Assembly: GCF_051401765.1 (NCBI RefSeq)
Contig: NW_027480493.1
Location: forward strand, 310,001-374,000
Direction: 5' to 3'
DNA: 64,000 nucleotides
DNA from: Calliopsis andreniformis
Lineage: Eukaryota; Arthropoda; Insecta; Hymenoptera; Andrenidae
The position numbers and the translations under genes were made by a program. The number at the start of each line of letters is the position of its first letter. Within the stretch, counting starts at the first letter, position 1. Below the pieces are notes generated by a model that saw nothing but the letters and a program-made list of their open reading frames with translations, had not been told where the DNA came from and did no database searches. Below, piece by piece: positions 36,300 to 49,852 of the stretch.

Positions 36300-38790
36300 A
36301 TTGAGGATCGAGGATTGAAGATTGAGTATTGAGTATTGAAGATTGAGGATTGAGGATTGAGGATTGAGGATTGAGGATTGAGTATTCAGGATTGAGGATT
36401 GAGGATTGTAGATTGAGGATTGAGGATTGATGATTAAAGATTGAGTGTTGAGGATTGAAGATTGAGGATTGATGATTGGGGATTGAGGATTGAGGATTGA
36501 GGATTGAGGATTGAGTATTGAAGGCTGAGGATTGATGATTGAGGATTGAGGATTGAGGATTGAGTATTGAGTATTGAGGACTGAGGGTTGAAGATTGAGG
36601 ATTGATGATTGAGGATTAAAGATTGAGTATTGAGGATTGAAGATTGAGAATTGAGGATTGAGGATTGAACATTGAGGACTGAGAGTTGAGGGTTGAGTGA
36701 TGAGAATTGATGTTTGTGGATAGAGATTTGAAGATTGCAGATTGAGTATTGTGTATTGAAAACTGTGAATTGAGGATATTCTATTGAGGATTGAGGATTG
36801 TCACCTGATTGTTGAGGACTGTGGGCTGAAGATTGATGATTCAGAATTGAGGATTCAGAATTGAGGTTTGAGGACTGAGGATTGATGATTGAGGATTGAA
36901 GATTGAGTATTGAGGATTGAAGATTGAGGATTGAGGACTGAGAATTGAGGTTTAAGGACTGAGGACTGAGGATTGAGGATTGAGAATTGAGGATCGAGGA
37001 TTGAGGATTGAAGATTGAGGATTGGGTATTGAGGATTGAAGAATGAGGATTGAGGATTGAGGATTGAGGATAGAGGATTGAAGATTGATTATTGAGGATT
37101 GAAGATTGACGATTGAGGATTGTGGATTGAAGATTGAGTATTGAACATTGAGGACTGAGTGTTGAGGGTTCAGTGATGAGAATTGATGTTTGTGGATAGA
37201 GGTTTGAAGATTGCAGATTGAGTATTGAGTATTGAAAGCTGTGAATTGAGGATATTCTATTGAGGGTTGAGGATTGTCAACTGATTGTTGAGGACTGTGG
37301 GCTGACGATTGAGGATTCAGGATTGAGGATTCAGAATTGAGGTTTGAGGACTGAGGATTGAGGATTGAAGATTGATTATTGAGGATTGAGGATTGAGAAT
37401 TGAGGATTGTGGATTGAGGATTGAAGGTTGAGGATTGGGTTTTGAGGATTGGAGAATGAGGATTGAGGATTGAGGATTGAGGATTGAGGATTGAAGATTG
37501 AGTATTGAGGATTGAAGATTGAGGATTAAGGACTGAGGATTGAGGATTGAGTATTGAGGATTGAGGATTGAGGATTAAAGATTGAGTATTGAGGATTGAA
37601 GATTGAGGATTGTGGATTGAAGATTGAGTATTGAGGATTGAAGGTTGAGGATTGAGGATTGAGGATTGATAATTGACGATGAGGTCTGAGGGTTGAGGAT
37701 TGAGGTTTGAGGACTGAGGACTGAGGATTGAGGATTGAGAATTGAGGATTGAGGATTGAGGATTGAGGATTGAAGATTGAGGATTGGGTATTGAGGATTG
37801 AACATTGAGGATTGAGGATTGAGGATCGAGGATTGAGGATTGAGGATTGAGGATTGAGGATTGAGGATTGAGGATTGAGTATTGAAGGTTGAGGATTGAT
37901 GACTGAGGATTGAGGATTGAGGATTGAGGATTGAGGATCGAGGATTGAAGATTGAGTGTTGAGGATTGAGGGTTGAGTATTGAGGATTGAGGATTGAGCA
38001 TTGAGGATTGGGTATTGAAGATTGAGGATTGATAATTGAGGATTGAGGATTGAGGATGAGGATTGAGGATTGAGGATTGAAGATTGAGAATTGAGGATTT
38101 AAGTTTGAGGATTGAGGAATGAGGATTGAGGATTGAGGATGACGGCTGATGGTTGAGGGTTGAGGTTTTAGGACTGAGGACTGAGGACTGATGATTGAGA
38201 ATTGAGGATTGAGGGTTCAGGATTGTGGATTGAATATTGAGTATTGAGGATTGAAGACTGACGATTGAGGATTGAGGATTGAGGATTGAAGATTGAGGAT
38301 TGAGGATTGAGGATTGAATATTGAGGAATGAGTGTTGAGGGTTGAGAGATGAGAATTGATGTTTGTGGATGGAGATTTGAAGATTGAAGATTGAGGATTG
38401 AGTATTGAAAACTGAGAATTCAGGATATTCAACTGAGTATTGAGAATTGAGGATTGATGGTTGAGTATTGAGGATTGATGGTTGAGGGTTGTGTGTTGAA
38501 TATTGAGGATTGGCGGATTGAGTATTGAAGATTGAGGACTGAGGTCTGGGGATTGAGTATTGAGGATTGAGTATTGATGATTGAGGATTGAAGATTGAGT
38601 ATTGATGATTGAAGATTGCGGGTTGATTATTGAGGGTTGAGGATTGATGACGAGGACTGAGGGCTGAGGATTGAGGACTGAGGATTGAGGATTGAGGACT
38701 GGGCATTGAGGATTCAAGATTGAGGACTGGGGATTGTGGATTGAAGATTGAGGATTAAGGATTGAGTATTGGGGATTGGGGATCTAGGGT
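36300..38790. repeat. 16.8-kb-offset paralogous block, copy 1
   Basis: It matches about 53,130-55,620 at an offset of 16,841 bp (left) to 16,833 bp (most of its length). In one - strand frame, 36,952-38,706 versus 53,785-55,539, the translations differ at nine of 584 codons, so nucleotide identity is near 99 percent. It carries B islands near 36.7 and 37.2 kb and a hybrid island near 38.4 kb (GAATTC 38,416). Confidence 0.85.
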
Positions 38791-40400
38791 TGGAGATTGA
38801 TTATTGAGGATAGAAGATTGAGGGTTGAGGATTGAGGATTGAGAATTGAGAATTGAGGATGAGGACTGAGGGTTGAGGATTGAGGTTTGAGGTACAAGGA
38901 TTGAGGTTTGAGGATAGAGGACTGAGAACTGACGATTGAGTATTGAAGATTGAGGCTTGATGACTGAGGATTCAGGATTGAGGATTGATGATTGCGGATT
39001 GAGTATTGAAAGCTGAGTATTGAGGATTGAATATTGAGGATTGAGAATTGAGGATTGAGGATTGAAGGATGAGTATTGTGGATTGAAGGTTGAGGATTGA
39101 GGATTGACGATTGAGGTTTGAGGATTGAGGTTTGAGGATTGACGATGAGGGCTGAGGGTTGAGGATTGAGGTTTGAGGTCTGAGGTCTGAGGATTGAGGA
39201 TTGAGAATTGAGGATTGAGGATTGAGGGTTGAGGATTGAAGATTGAGGATTGGGTATTGAGGATTGAAGAATGAGGATTGAGGATTGAGGATTGAGGATT
39301 GGGGACTGAGGATTGAATATTCAGGATTGAGTATTGAGGATTGAGGATTGAGGATTGAGGATTGAAGATTCAGTATTGAGGATCGAGGATTGAGAATTGA
39401 GGATTGAGGATTGAAGATTGAGGATTGAGGTTGAGGATTGAGGATTGAGGATGAGGGCTGAGGGTTGAGGATTGAGGTTTGAGGACTGAGGTCTGAGGAT
39501 TGAGTATTGAGAATTGAGGATTGAGGATTGAGTATTGAAGATTGAGGATTGCGTATTGAGGATTGAAGAATGAGGATTGAGGATTGAGTATTCAGGATTG
39601 TGTATTGAATATTGTGTATTGAGGATTGAAGACTGACGATTGAGTATTGAGGATTGAGGATTGAGGATTGAGAATTGAGGACTGATGATTGAGTATTGAT
39701 GGTTGAAGATTGAGGATTGAGGATAGAGGATTGAGGATTGAGGATTGAAGATTCAGGATTGTGGATTGAGTGTTGAGGGTTGTGTGATGAGAATTGATGT
39801 TTGTGGATAGATATTTGAAGATTGCAGATTGAGCATTGAGTATTGAAAACTGTGAATTGATGATATTCTGTTGAGGATTGAGAATTGACAGCTGATTGTT
39901 GAGGACTGAGGGCTGAAGATTGAGGATTCAGGATTGAGAATTCAGAATTGAGGATTGAGGACTGAGGACTGAGGATTGAAGATTGAGTATTGAGGATTGA
40001 AGATTGAGGATTAAGGATTGAGGATTGGGGATTGAGGATCTAGGATTGAAAATTGATTATAGAGGATCGAAGACTGAGGATTGAGAATTGAGGATTGAGA
40101 TTTGAGAATTGTTGATAAGGACTGAGGGTTGAGGATTGAGGTTTGAGGAATGAGGATTGAGGATTGAGGGTTGAGGATCGAAGATTGAGTATTGATGATT
40201 GAAGATTGAGGATTGAGGATTGAGGGTTGAGGATTGAGGACGAGGACTGACAGTTGAGGATTGTGGTTTGAGGATTGAGGGTTGAGGATTGAGAATTGAG
40301 GATGAGGACTGAGGTTTGGGGATTGATGACTGAGGATTGAGGATTGAGAATTGATGATTGCGGATTGAGGACTGAAGATTGAGTATTGAGGATTGGGTAT
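38790..40400. repeat. D-type domain, no strong higher-order unit
   Basis: It carries D islands near 38.8 and 40.0 kb, a B island near 39.8 kb and GAATTC at 39,938 in a GAGAATTCAGAATTG context. Parts of it (39,401-39,480 and 39,759-39,970) are spliced directly together at 55.64-55.98 kb, where the intervening sequence is absent. Nothing else is visible. Confidence 0.7.
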
Positions 40401-40562
40401 TGAGGATTGTAGAATGAGGACTGAGTATTTAGGATTGAGGATCGAGGATTGAAGATTGAGTATTGGGGATTGAAGATTGAGGATTGAGGATTGTGGATTG
40501 AGGATTGAGGATTGAGTATTCAGGATTGAGGATTGAGGATTGTAGATTGAGGATTGAGGATT

Positions 40563-42040
40563 GATGATTAAAGATTGAGTGTTGACGATTGAAGATTGAG
40601 GATTGATGATTGGGGATTGAGGATTGAGGATTGAGGATTGAGGATTGAGTATTGAAGGCTGAGGATTGATGATTGAGGATTGAGGATTGAGGATTGAGGA
40701 TTGAGTATTGAGGACTGAGGGTTGAAGATTGAGGATTGATGATTGAGGATTAAAGATTGAGTATTGAGGATTGAAGATTGAGAATTGAGGATTGAGGATT
40801 GAACATTGAGGACTGAGTGTTGAGGGTTGAGTGATGAGAATTGATGTTTGTGGACAGAGATTTGAAGATTGCAGATTGAGTATTGTGTATTGTAAACTGT
40901 GAATTGAGGATATTCTATTGAGGATTGAGGATTGTTACCTGATTGTTGAGGACTGAGGGCTGAAGATTGAGGATTCAGTATTGAGGATTCAGAATTGAGG
41001 TTTGAGGACTGAGGATTGAGGATTGAGGATTGAAGATTGAGTATTGAGGATTGAAGGTTGAGGATTGAGGACTGAGGATTGAGTGTTGAGGATTGAGGAT
41101 TGAGAATTGTGGATTGAGGATTGAGGATTGAAGATTGAGGATTGGGTATTGAGGATTGTAGAATGAGGATTGAGGATTGAGGATTGAGGATTGAGGATTG
41201 AAGGCTGAGTATTGAGGATTGAAGATTGAGGATTGATGATTGAGGATTAAGGATTGGGTATTGAAGGTTGAGGATTGATGATTGGGGACTGATGATTGAG
41301 GATTGAGGAGTGAGTATTGAGGACTGAGGATTGAAGATTGAGGATTGAGGATTGAGGATTAAAGATTGAGTATTCAGGATTGAAGATTGAGAATTGAGGA
41401 TTGAGGATTGAACATTGAGGACTGAGTGTTGAGGGTTGAGTGATGAGAATTGATGTTTGTGGACAGAGATTTGAAGATTGCAGATTGAGTATTGTGTATT
41501 GTAAACTGTGAATTGAGGATATTCTATTGAGGATTGAGGATTGTTACCTGATTGTTGAGGACTGAGGGCTGACGATTGAGGATTCAGGATTGTGGATTCA
41601 GAATTGAGATTTGAGGAGTGAGGATTGAGGATTGAAGATTGATTATTGAGGATTGAGGATTGAGAATTGTGGATTGTGGATTAAGGATTGAAGATTGAGG
41701 ATTGGGTTTTGAGGATTGAAGAATGAGGATTGAGGATTGAGGATTGAGGATTGAGGATTGAAGATTGAGTATTGAGGATTGAAGATTGAAGATTGAGGAT
41801 TGAGGATTGAGGATTGAGTATTGAGGATTGAGGATTGAGGATTAAAGATTGAGTATTGACGATTGAAGATTGAGGATTGTGGATTGAAGATTGAGTATTG
41901 AGGATTGAAGATTGAGGATTGAGGATTGAGGATTGAGAATTGACGATGAGGTCTGAGGGTTGAGGATTGAGGTTTGAGGACTGAGGACTGAGGATTGAGG
42001 ATTGAGAATTGAGGATTGAGGATTGAGGATTGTGGATTGA
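40563..42040. repeat. 1.74-kb-offset tandem block, copy 1
   Basis: It matches 42,304-43,780 at a 1,741-bp offset (GATGATTAAAG 40563/42304, TGTAAACTG 40891/42632 and 41500/43241). It holds two B islands 609 bp apart (87 x 7). Both carry GGACAGAG and TGTAAACTG, a variant pair I see nowhere outside this block and its copy. Confidence 0.85.
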
Positions 42041-42180
42041 AGATTGAGTATTGAGGATTGAAGATTGAGGATTGAGGATTGAGGATTGAGAATTGACGAT
42101 GAGGTCTGAGGGTTGAGGATTGAGGTTTGAGGACTGAGGACTGAGGATTGAGGATTGAGAATTGAGGATTGAGGATTGAG
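42026..42180. repeat. 153-bp local duplication between the two 1.74-kb blocks
   Basis: It repeats about 41,873-42,026 directly. The marker GACGATGAGG is at 41942 and 42095. The step of 153 bp is 22 heptamers less one base, matching the 6-bp monomer GATGAG in this segment. Confidence 0.75.
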
Positions 42181-42303
42181 GATTGAGGATTGAAGATTGA
42201 GGATTGAGGATTGAGGATTGAGGATTGAGGATTGAGTATTCAGGATTGAGGATTGAGGATTGTAGATTGAGGATTGAGGATTGTGGATTGAGGATTGAGG
42301 ATT

Positions 42304-43780
42304 GATGATTAAAGATTGAGTGTTGAGGATTGAAGATTGAGGATTGATGATTGGGGATTGAGGATTGAGGATTGAGGATTGAGGATTGAGTATTTAAGGC
42401 TGAGGATTGATGATTGAGGATTGAGGATTGAGGATTGAGGATTGAGTATTGAGGACTGAGGGTTGAAGATTGAGGATTGATGATTGAGGATTAAAGATTG
42501 AGTATTGAGGATTGAAGGTTGAGAATTGAGGATTGAGGATTGAACATTGAGGACTGAGTGTTGAGGGTTGAGTGATGAGAATTGATGTTTGTGGACAGAG
42601 ATTTGAAGATTGCAGATTGAGTATTGTGTATTGTAAACTGTGAATTGAGGATATTCTATTGAGGATTGAGGATTGTTACCTGATTGTTGAGGACTGAGGG
42701 ATGAAGATTGAGGATTCAGTATTGAGGATTCAGAATTGAGGTTTGAGGACTGAGGATTGAGGATTGAGGATTGAAGATTGAGTATTGAGGATTGAAGGTT
42801 GAGGATTGAGGACTGAGGATTGAGGGTTGAGGATTGAGGATTGAGAATTGTGGATTGAGGATTGAGGATTGAAGATTGAGGATTGGGTATTGAGGATTGT
42901 AGAATGAGGATTGAGGATTGAGGATTGAGGATTCAGGATTGAAGGCTGAGTATTGAGGATTGAAGATTGAGGATTGATGATTGAGGATTAAGGATTGGGT
43001 ATTGAAGGTTGAGGATTGATGATTGGGGACTGATGGTTGAGGATTGAGGAGTGAGTATTGAGGACTGAGGATTGAAGATTGAGGATTGAGGATTGAGGAT
43101 TAAAGATTGAGTATTCAGGATTGAAGATTGAGAATTGAGGATTGAGGATTGAACATTGAGGACTGAGTGTTGAGGGTTGAGTGATGAGAATTGATGTTTG
43201 TGGACAGAGATTTGAAGATTGCAGATTGAGTATTGTGTATTGTAAACTGTGAATTGAGGATATTCTATTGAGGATTGAGGATTGTTACCTGATTGTTGAG
43301 GACTGAGGGCTGACGATTGAGGATTCAGGATTGTGGATTCAGAATTGAGGTTTGAGGAGTGAGGATTGAGGATTGAAGATTGATTATTGAGGATTGAGGA
43401 TTGAGAATTGTGGATTGTGGATTAAGGATTGAAGATTGAGGATTGGGTTTTGAGGATTGAAGAATGAGGATTGAGGATTGAGGATTGAGGATTGAGGATT
43501 GAAGATTGAGTATTGAGGATTGAAGATTGAAGATTGAGGATTGAGGATTGAGGATTGAGTATTGAGGATTGAGGATTGAGGATTAAAGATTGAGTATTGA
43601 CGATTGAAGATTGAGGATTGTGGATTGAAGATTGAGTATTGAGGATTGAAGATTGAGGATTGAGGATTGAGGATTGAGAATTGACGATGAGGTCTGAGGG
43701 TTGAGGATTGAGGTTTGAGGACTGAGGACTGAGGATTGAGGATTGAGAATTGAGGATTGAGGATTGAGGATTGAGGATTG
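42304..43780. repeat. 1.74-kb-offset tandem block, copy 2
   Basis: This is the partner of 40,563-42,040, with the same two GGACAGAG/TGTAAACTG B islands 609 bp apart. After about 43,780 a further start of the same segment (GATGATTAAAG 43892) leads instead into the ordinary GGATAGAG B island at about 44.2 kb. Confidence 0.85.
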
Positions 43781-44522
43781 AAGATTGAGGATTGAGGATT
43801 GAGGATTGAGGATTGAGGATTGAGTATTCAGGATTGAGGATTGAGGATTGTAGATTGAGGATTGAGGATTGTGGATTGAGGATTGAGGATTGATGATTAA
43901 AGATTGAGTGTTGAGGATTGAAGATTGAGGATTGAAGATTGAGGATTGATGATTGGGGATTGAGGATTGAGGATTGAGGATTGAGGATTGAGTATTGAAG
44001 GCTGAGGATTGATGATTGAGGATTGAGGATTGAGGATTGAGGATTGAGTATTGAGGACTGAGGGTTGAAGATTGAGGATTGATGATTGAGGATTAAAGAT
44101 TGAGTATTGAGGATTGAAGGTTGAGAATTGAGGATTGAGGATTGAACATTGAGGACTGAGTGTTGAGGGTTGAGTAATGAGAATTGATGTTTGTGGATAG
44201 AGATTTGAAGATTGCAGATTGAGTATTGTGTATTGAAAGCTGTGAATTGAGGATATTCTATTGAGGATTCAGGATTGTTACCTGATTGTTGAGGACTGAG
44301 AGCTGAAGATTGAGGATTCAGTGTTGAGGATTCAGAATTGAGGTTTGAGGACTGAGGATTGAGGATGGAGGATCGAAGATTGAGTATTGAGGATTGAAGA
44401 TTGAGGGTTGAAGGTTGAGTGTTGAGGATTGAAGGTTGAGGATTGACGATTGAGGATTGAGGATTGAGGATGGTGGCTGAGGTTTGAGGTTTGAGGTTTG
44501 AGGTTTGAGTATTGAATCCTGA

Positions 44523-46290
44523 GAATTCAGGATGTTCTATTGACTATTGAGAATTGAGGATTGATGGTTTAGTATTGAGCATTCAGGATTGAGGATTGAG
44601 GATTGAGTATTGAAGATTGAGGATTGATGGTTGAGGATTTAGAATTGAGGATTGAGGATTGAGGATTGAGGATTGAAAATTGAGTATTGAGGGTTGAAGA
44701 TTGAGGACTGAGGAATAAGGATTGAGGATTGAGGATTGAGGATTGAAGATTGAGGATTGGGTATTGAGGATTGAAGAATGAGGATTGAGGAATGAGGATT
44801 GAGGATTGAGGATTGAAGACTGAGTATTGAGGATTGAAGATTGAGGATTGAGGATTGAGGATTGAGGATTGAGGATTGAGGATTGAGGATTGAGGATTGA
44901 AGATTGAGGATTGGGGACTGAGTGTTGAGGGTTGAGTGATGAGAATTAATGTTTGTGGATAGAGATTTGAAGATTGCAGATTGAGTATCGAGTATTGAAA
45001 ACTGCGAATTGAGGATATTCTATTGAGGATTGAGGATTGATAATTGATTGTCGAGGACTGTGGGCTGAAGATTGAGGATTAAGGATTGAGGATTCAGAAT
45101 TGTGGTTTGAGGACTGAGGATAGAGGATTGAAGATTGAGTATTGAGGATTGAAGATTGAGGATTGAGGACTGAGGATGGAGGATTGAAGAGAGAGGACTG
45201 AGTGTTGAGGATTGAGTGTTGAGAATTGATGTTTGAGGGTTGAGATTTGATTATTAATTTTTGTGTATTGAGTATTGAACGATGAGAATTCAGGGTACTC
45301 TGTTGAGTATTGAGAATTGAGGATTGATTGTTGAATATTGAGGATTGATGGTTGAGGGTTTTGTGATGAATATTGAGGATTGAGGATTGAGGATTGAGGA
45401 TTGAGGATTGAGGATTGAGGATTGAAGATTGAGTATTGAGGATTGAAGGTTGAGGATTGAGGACTGAGGATTGAGGGTTGAGGATTGAGGATTGAGAATT
45501 GAGGATTGAGGATTGAGGATTGAAGATTGAGGATTGGGTATTGAGGATTGTAGAATGAGGATTGAGGATTGAGGATTGAGGATTGAGGATTGAAGGTTGA
45601 GTATTGAGGATTGAAGATTGAGGATTGATGATTGAGTATTAAGGATTGGGTATTGAAGGTTGAGGATTGATGATTGGGGACTGATGATTGAGGATTGAGG
45701 AGTGAGTATTGAGGACTGAGGATTGAAGATTGAGGATTGAGGATTGAGGATTAAAGATTGAGTATTCAGGATTGAAGATTGAGAATTGAGGATTGAGGAT
45801 TGAACATTGAGGACTGAGTGTTGAGGGTTGAGTGATGAGAAGTGATGTTTGTGGATAGATATTAGAGGATTGCAGATTGAGTATTGTGTATTGAAAACTG
45901 TGAATTGAGGATATCCTATTGAGGATTGAGGATTGTCAACTGATTGTTGAGGACTGAGGGCTGACGATTGAGGATTCAGGATTGTGGATTCAGAATTGAG
46001 GTTTGAGGAGTGAGGATTGAGGATTGAAGATTGATTATTGAGGATTGAGGATTGAGAATTGAGGATTGTGGATTAAGGATTGAAGATTGAGGATTGGGTT
46101 TTGAGGATTGAAGAATGAGGATTGAGGATTGAGGATTGAGGGTTGAGGATTGAAGATTGAGTATTGAGGATTGAAGATTGAAGATTGAGGATTGAGGATT
46201 GAGGATTGAGTATTGAGGATTGAGGATTGAGGATTAAAGATTAGGTATTGACGATTGAAGATTGAGGATTGTGGATTGAAGATTGAGTAT
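44523..46290. repeat. Complete C-B2-A-B3 module of the second array
   Basis: GAATTC of C is at 44,523, GAGGAATAAGG at 44710, B2 at 44943, A at 45356 and B3 at 45839. Spacings are 187, 233, 413 and 483 bp. The 233 is one heptamer longer than the 226 of all other modules. This is the only A island right of 33.1 kb. Confidence 0.85.
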
Positions 46291-49200
46291 TGAGGATTGA
46301 AGATTGAGGATTGAGGATTGAGGATTGAGAATTGACGATGAGGTCTGAGGGTTGAGGATTGAGGTTTGAGGACTGAGGACCGAGGATTGAGGATTGAGAA
46401 TTGAGGATTGAGGATTGAGGATTGAGGATTGAAGATTGAGGATAGAGGATTGAGGATTGAGGATTGAGGATTGAGTATTCAGGATTGAGGATTGAGGATT
46501 GTAGATTGAGGAATGAGGATTGTAGATTGAGGATTGAGGATTGATGATTAAAGATTGAGTGTTGAGGATTGAAGATTGAGGATTGATGATTGGGGATTGA
46601 GGATTGAGGATTGAGGATTGAGGATTGAGTATTGAAGGCTGAGGATTGATGATTGAGGATTGAGGATTGAGGATTGAGGATTGAGTATTGAGGACTGAGG
46701 GTTGAAGATTGAGGATTGATGATTGAGGATTAAAGATTGAGTATTGAGGATTGAAGGTTGAGAATTGAGGATTGAGGATTGAACATTGAGGACTGAGTGT
46801 TGAGGGTTGAGTAATGAGAATTGATGTTTGTGGATAGAGATTTGAAGGGTGCAGATTGAGTACTGTGTATTGAAAACTGTGAATTGAGGATATTCTATTG
46901 AGGATAGAGGACTGTCACCTGATTGTTGAGGACTGAGGGCTGAAGATTGAGGATTCAGGATTGAGGATTCGGAATTGAGGTTTGAGGACTGAGGATTGAG
47001 GATTGAGGATTGAAGATTGAGTATTGAGGATTGAAGATTGAGGATTGATGACTGAGAATTGAGGATTGAGGATGAGGGCAGAGGGTTGAGGATTGAGGTT
47101 TAAGGACTGAGGACTGAGGATTGAGGATTGAGAATTGAGGATTGAGGATTGAGGATTGAAGATTGAGGATTGGGTATTGAGGATTGAAGAATGAGGATTG
47201 AGGATTGAGGATTGAGGGTTGTGGATTGAGGACGATGACTGAGTGTTGAGTATTGATGTTTGAGGTCTGATGATTGAGGATTGAGGATTGAGAATTGAGG
47301 ATTGAGAATTGATGATTGAGGATTGAGGATTGAAGATTGAGGATTGGGTATTGAGGATTGAAGAATGAGGATTGAGGATTGAGGATTGAGGATTGAGGCT
47401 TGAAGGTTGAGTATCGAGGATTGAGGGTTGTGGATTGAGGACGAGGACTGAGGGTTGAGTATTGATGTTTGAGGTCTGAGGATTGAGGATTGAGGATTGA
47501 GAATTGAGGATTGAAGATTGAGTAATGAGGATAGAAGGTTGAGGATTGAGGGTTGTAGATTGAAGATTGAGGACTTAGTGTTGAGGGTTGAGTGATGGGA
47601 ATTGATGTTTGTGGATTGAGATTTGAAGATTGAAGAATGGGGATTGAGTATTGAAAACTGTGAATTGAGGATATTCTATTGAGGATTGAGTATTGACAAT
47701 TGATTGTTGAGGACTGAGGGCTAAAGATTGAGGATTCAGGATTGAGGATTCGGGATTGAGGTTTAAGGACAGAGGATTGAGGGTTGAGGATTGAGGATTG
47801 AGGATTGAGTATTGAAGGCTGAGGATTGATGATTGAGGATTGAGGATTGAGGATTGAGGATTGAGGATTGAGGATTGAGTATTGAGGACTGAGGGTTGAA
47901 GATTGAGGATTGATGATTGAGGATTAAAGATTGAGTATTGAGGATTGAAGATTGAGAATTGAGGATTGAGGATTGAACATTGAGGACTGAGTGTTGAGCG
48001 TTGAGTGATGAGAATTGATGTTTGTGAATAGAGATTTGAAGATTGCAGATTGAGTATTGTGTATTGAAAACTGTGAATTGAGGATATTCTATTGAGGATT
48101 GAGGATTGTCACCTGATTGTTGAAGACTGAGGGCTGAAGATTGAGGATTCAGGATAGAGGATTCAGAATTGAGGTTTGAGGACTGAGGATTGAGGATTGA
48201 GGATTGAAGGTTGAGTATTGAGGATTGAAGATTAAGGATTGAGGATTGAGAATTGAGGATTGAGGATGAGGGCTGAGGGTTGAGGATTGAGGATTAAGGA
48301 CTGAGGACTGAGGATTGAAGATTGAGAATTGAGGATTGAGAATTGAGGATTGAGGATTGAGGATTGAGGATTGAAGATTGAGGATTGGGTATTGAGGATT
48401 GAACATTGAGGATTGAGGATTGAGGATCGAGGATTGAGGATTGAGGATTGAAGATTGAATATTGATGATTGAAGTTTGAGGATTGAGGATTGAGGGTTGT
48501 GGATTGAGGACGAGGACTGAGTGTTGAGTATTGATGTTTGAGGTCTGATGATTGTCGATTGAGGATTGAGAATTGAGGATTGAGAATTGAGGATTGAGGA
48601 TTGAGGATTGAAGATTGAGGATTGGGTATTGAGGATTGAAGAATGAGGATTGAGGATTAAGGATTGAGGATTGAGGATTGAAGGTTGAGTATTGAGGATT
48701 GAAGATTGAGGATTGATGATTGAGGATTAAGGATTGGGTATTGAAGGTTGAGGATTGATGATTTGGGATTGATGATTGAGGATTGAGGATTCAGTATTGC
48801 GGACTGAGGATTGAAGATTGAGGATTGAGGATTGAGGATTAAAGATTGAGTATTGAGTATTGAGGATTGAAGATTGAGGACTGAGGATTGAGTGTTGAGG
48901 AGTGAGGATTGAGTGTTGAGGATTGAGGATGAGGGCTGAGGATTGAGGTTTGAGGTTTCTTTATTGAATCCTGAGAATTCAGGATATTCTATTGAGTATT
49001 GAGAATTGAGGATTGATGGTTGAGTATTGAGGATTGAGGATTGAGGATTGAGGATTGAGTATTGAAGATTGAGGATTGATGATTGAGGATTGAGGATTGA
49101 GGATTGAGGTTTGAGGATTGAGTATTGAAGACTGAGAATTGAGGATTGAAGGTTGAGTATTGAGGAATGAGGTTTGAGGATTGAGGACGATGGGTGATGG

Positions 49201-49852
49201 TTGAGGGTTGAGGTTTTAGGACTGAGGACTGAGGATTGAGGATTGAGAATTGAGGATTGAGGATTGAGGATTGAAGATTGGGGATTGGTAATTGAGGATT
49301 GAAGAATGAGGATTCAGGATTGAGGATTGATGATTGGGGATTGAAGAGTGAGTATTGGGGATTGAAGATTCAGTATTGATAATTGAAGATTGAGGATTGA
49401 GGGTTGAGGGTTGAGGGTTGCGGACGAGGACTGACGGTTGAGGATTGAGGTTTGAGGATTGAGGGTTGAGGACTGAGGACTGAGGATAGAGGATTGAGGA
49501 TGGAGCATTGAGGATTGAAGATTGAGGACTGGGGATTGAGGACTGAAGATTGAGGATTAAGGATTGAGGATTGGTCATTGAGGATCTAGGACTGAATATT
49601 GATTATTGAGGATTAAAGATTGAGGATTGAGGATTGAGGATTGAGAATTGAGAATTGAGGATAAGGTCTGAGGGTTGAGGATTGAGGTTTGAGGAATGAG
49701 GATTGAGGATGGAGGATTGAGGACTGAAGATTGAGTATTGATGATTGAAGATTGAGGATTGAGGATTGAGGGTCGAGTGTTGAGGACGAGGACTGGCGGT
49801 TGAGGATTGTGGTTTGAGGATTGAGGATTGAGGATTGAGAATTGAGGACGAA

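Noticed and set aside
36952..38706. 584-codon - strand open frame (and its twin at 53,785-55,539) as a repetitive secreted or structural protein gene
   Set aside because: The product is a bare ILNPQSS heptad arising from the 7-bp repeat in any frame. There is no domain, signal peptide, promoter, splice site or codon preference, and the other - strand frames show the same peptide. Point differences between the copies are mostly amino-acid changing, giving no sign of protein-level selection.
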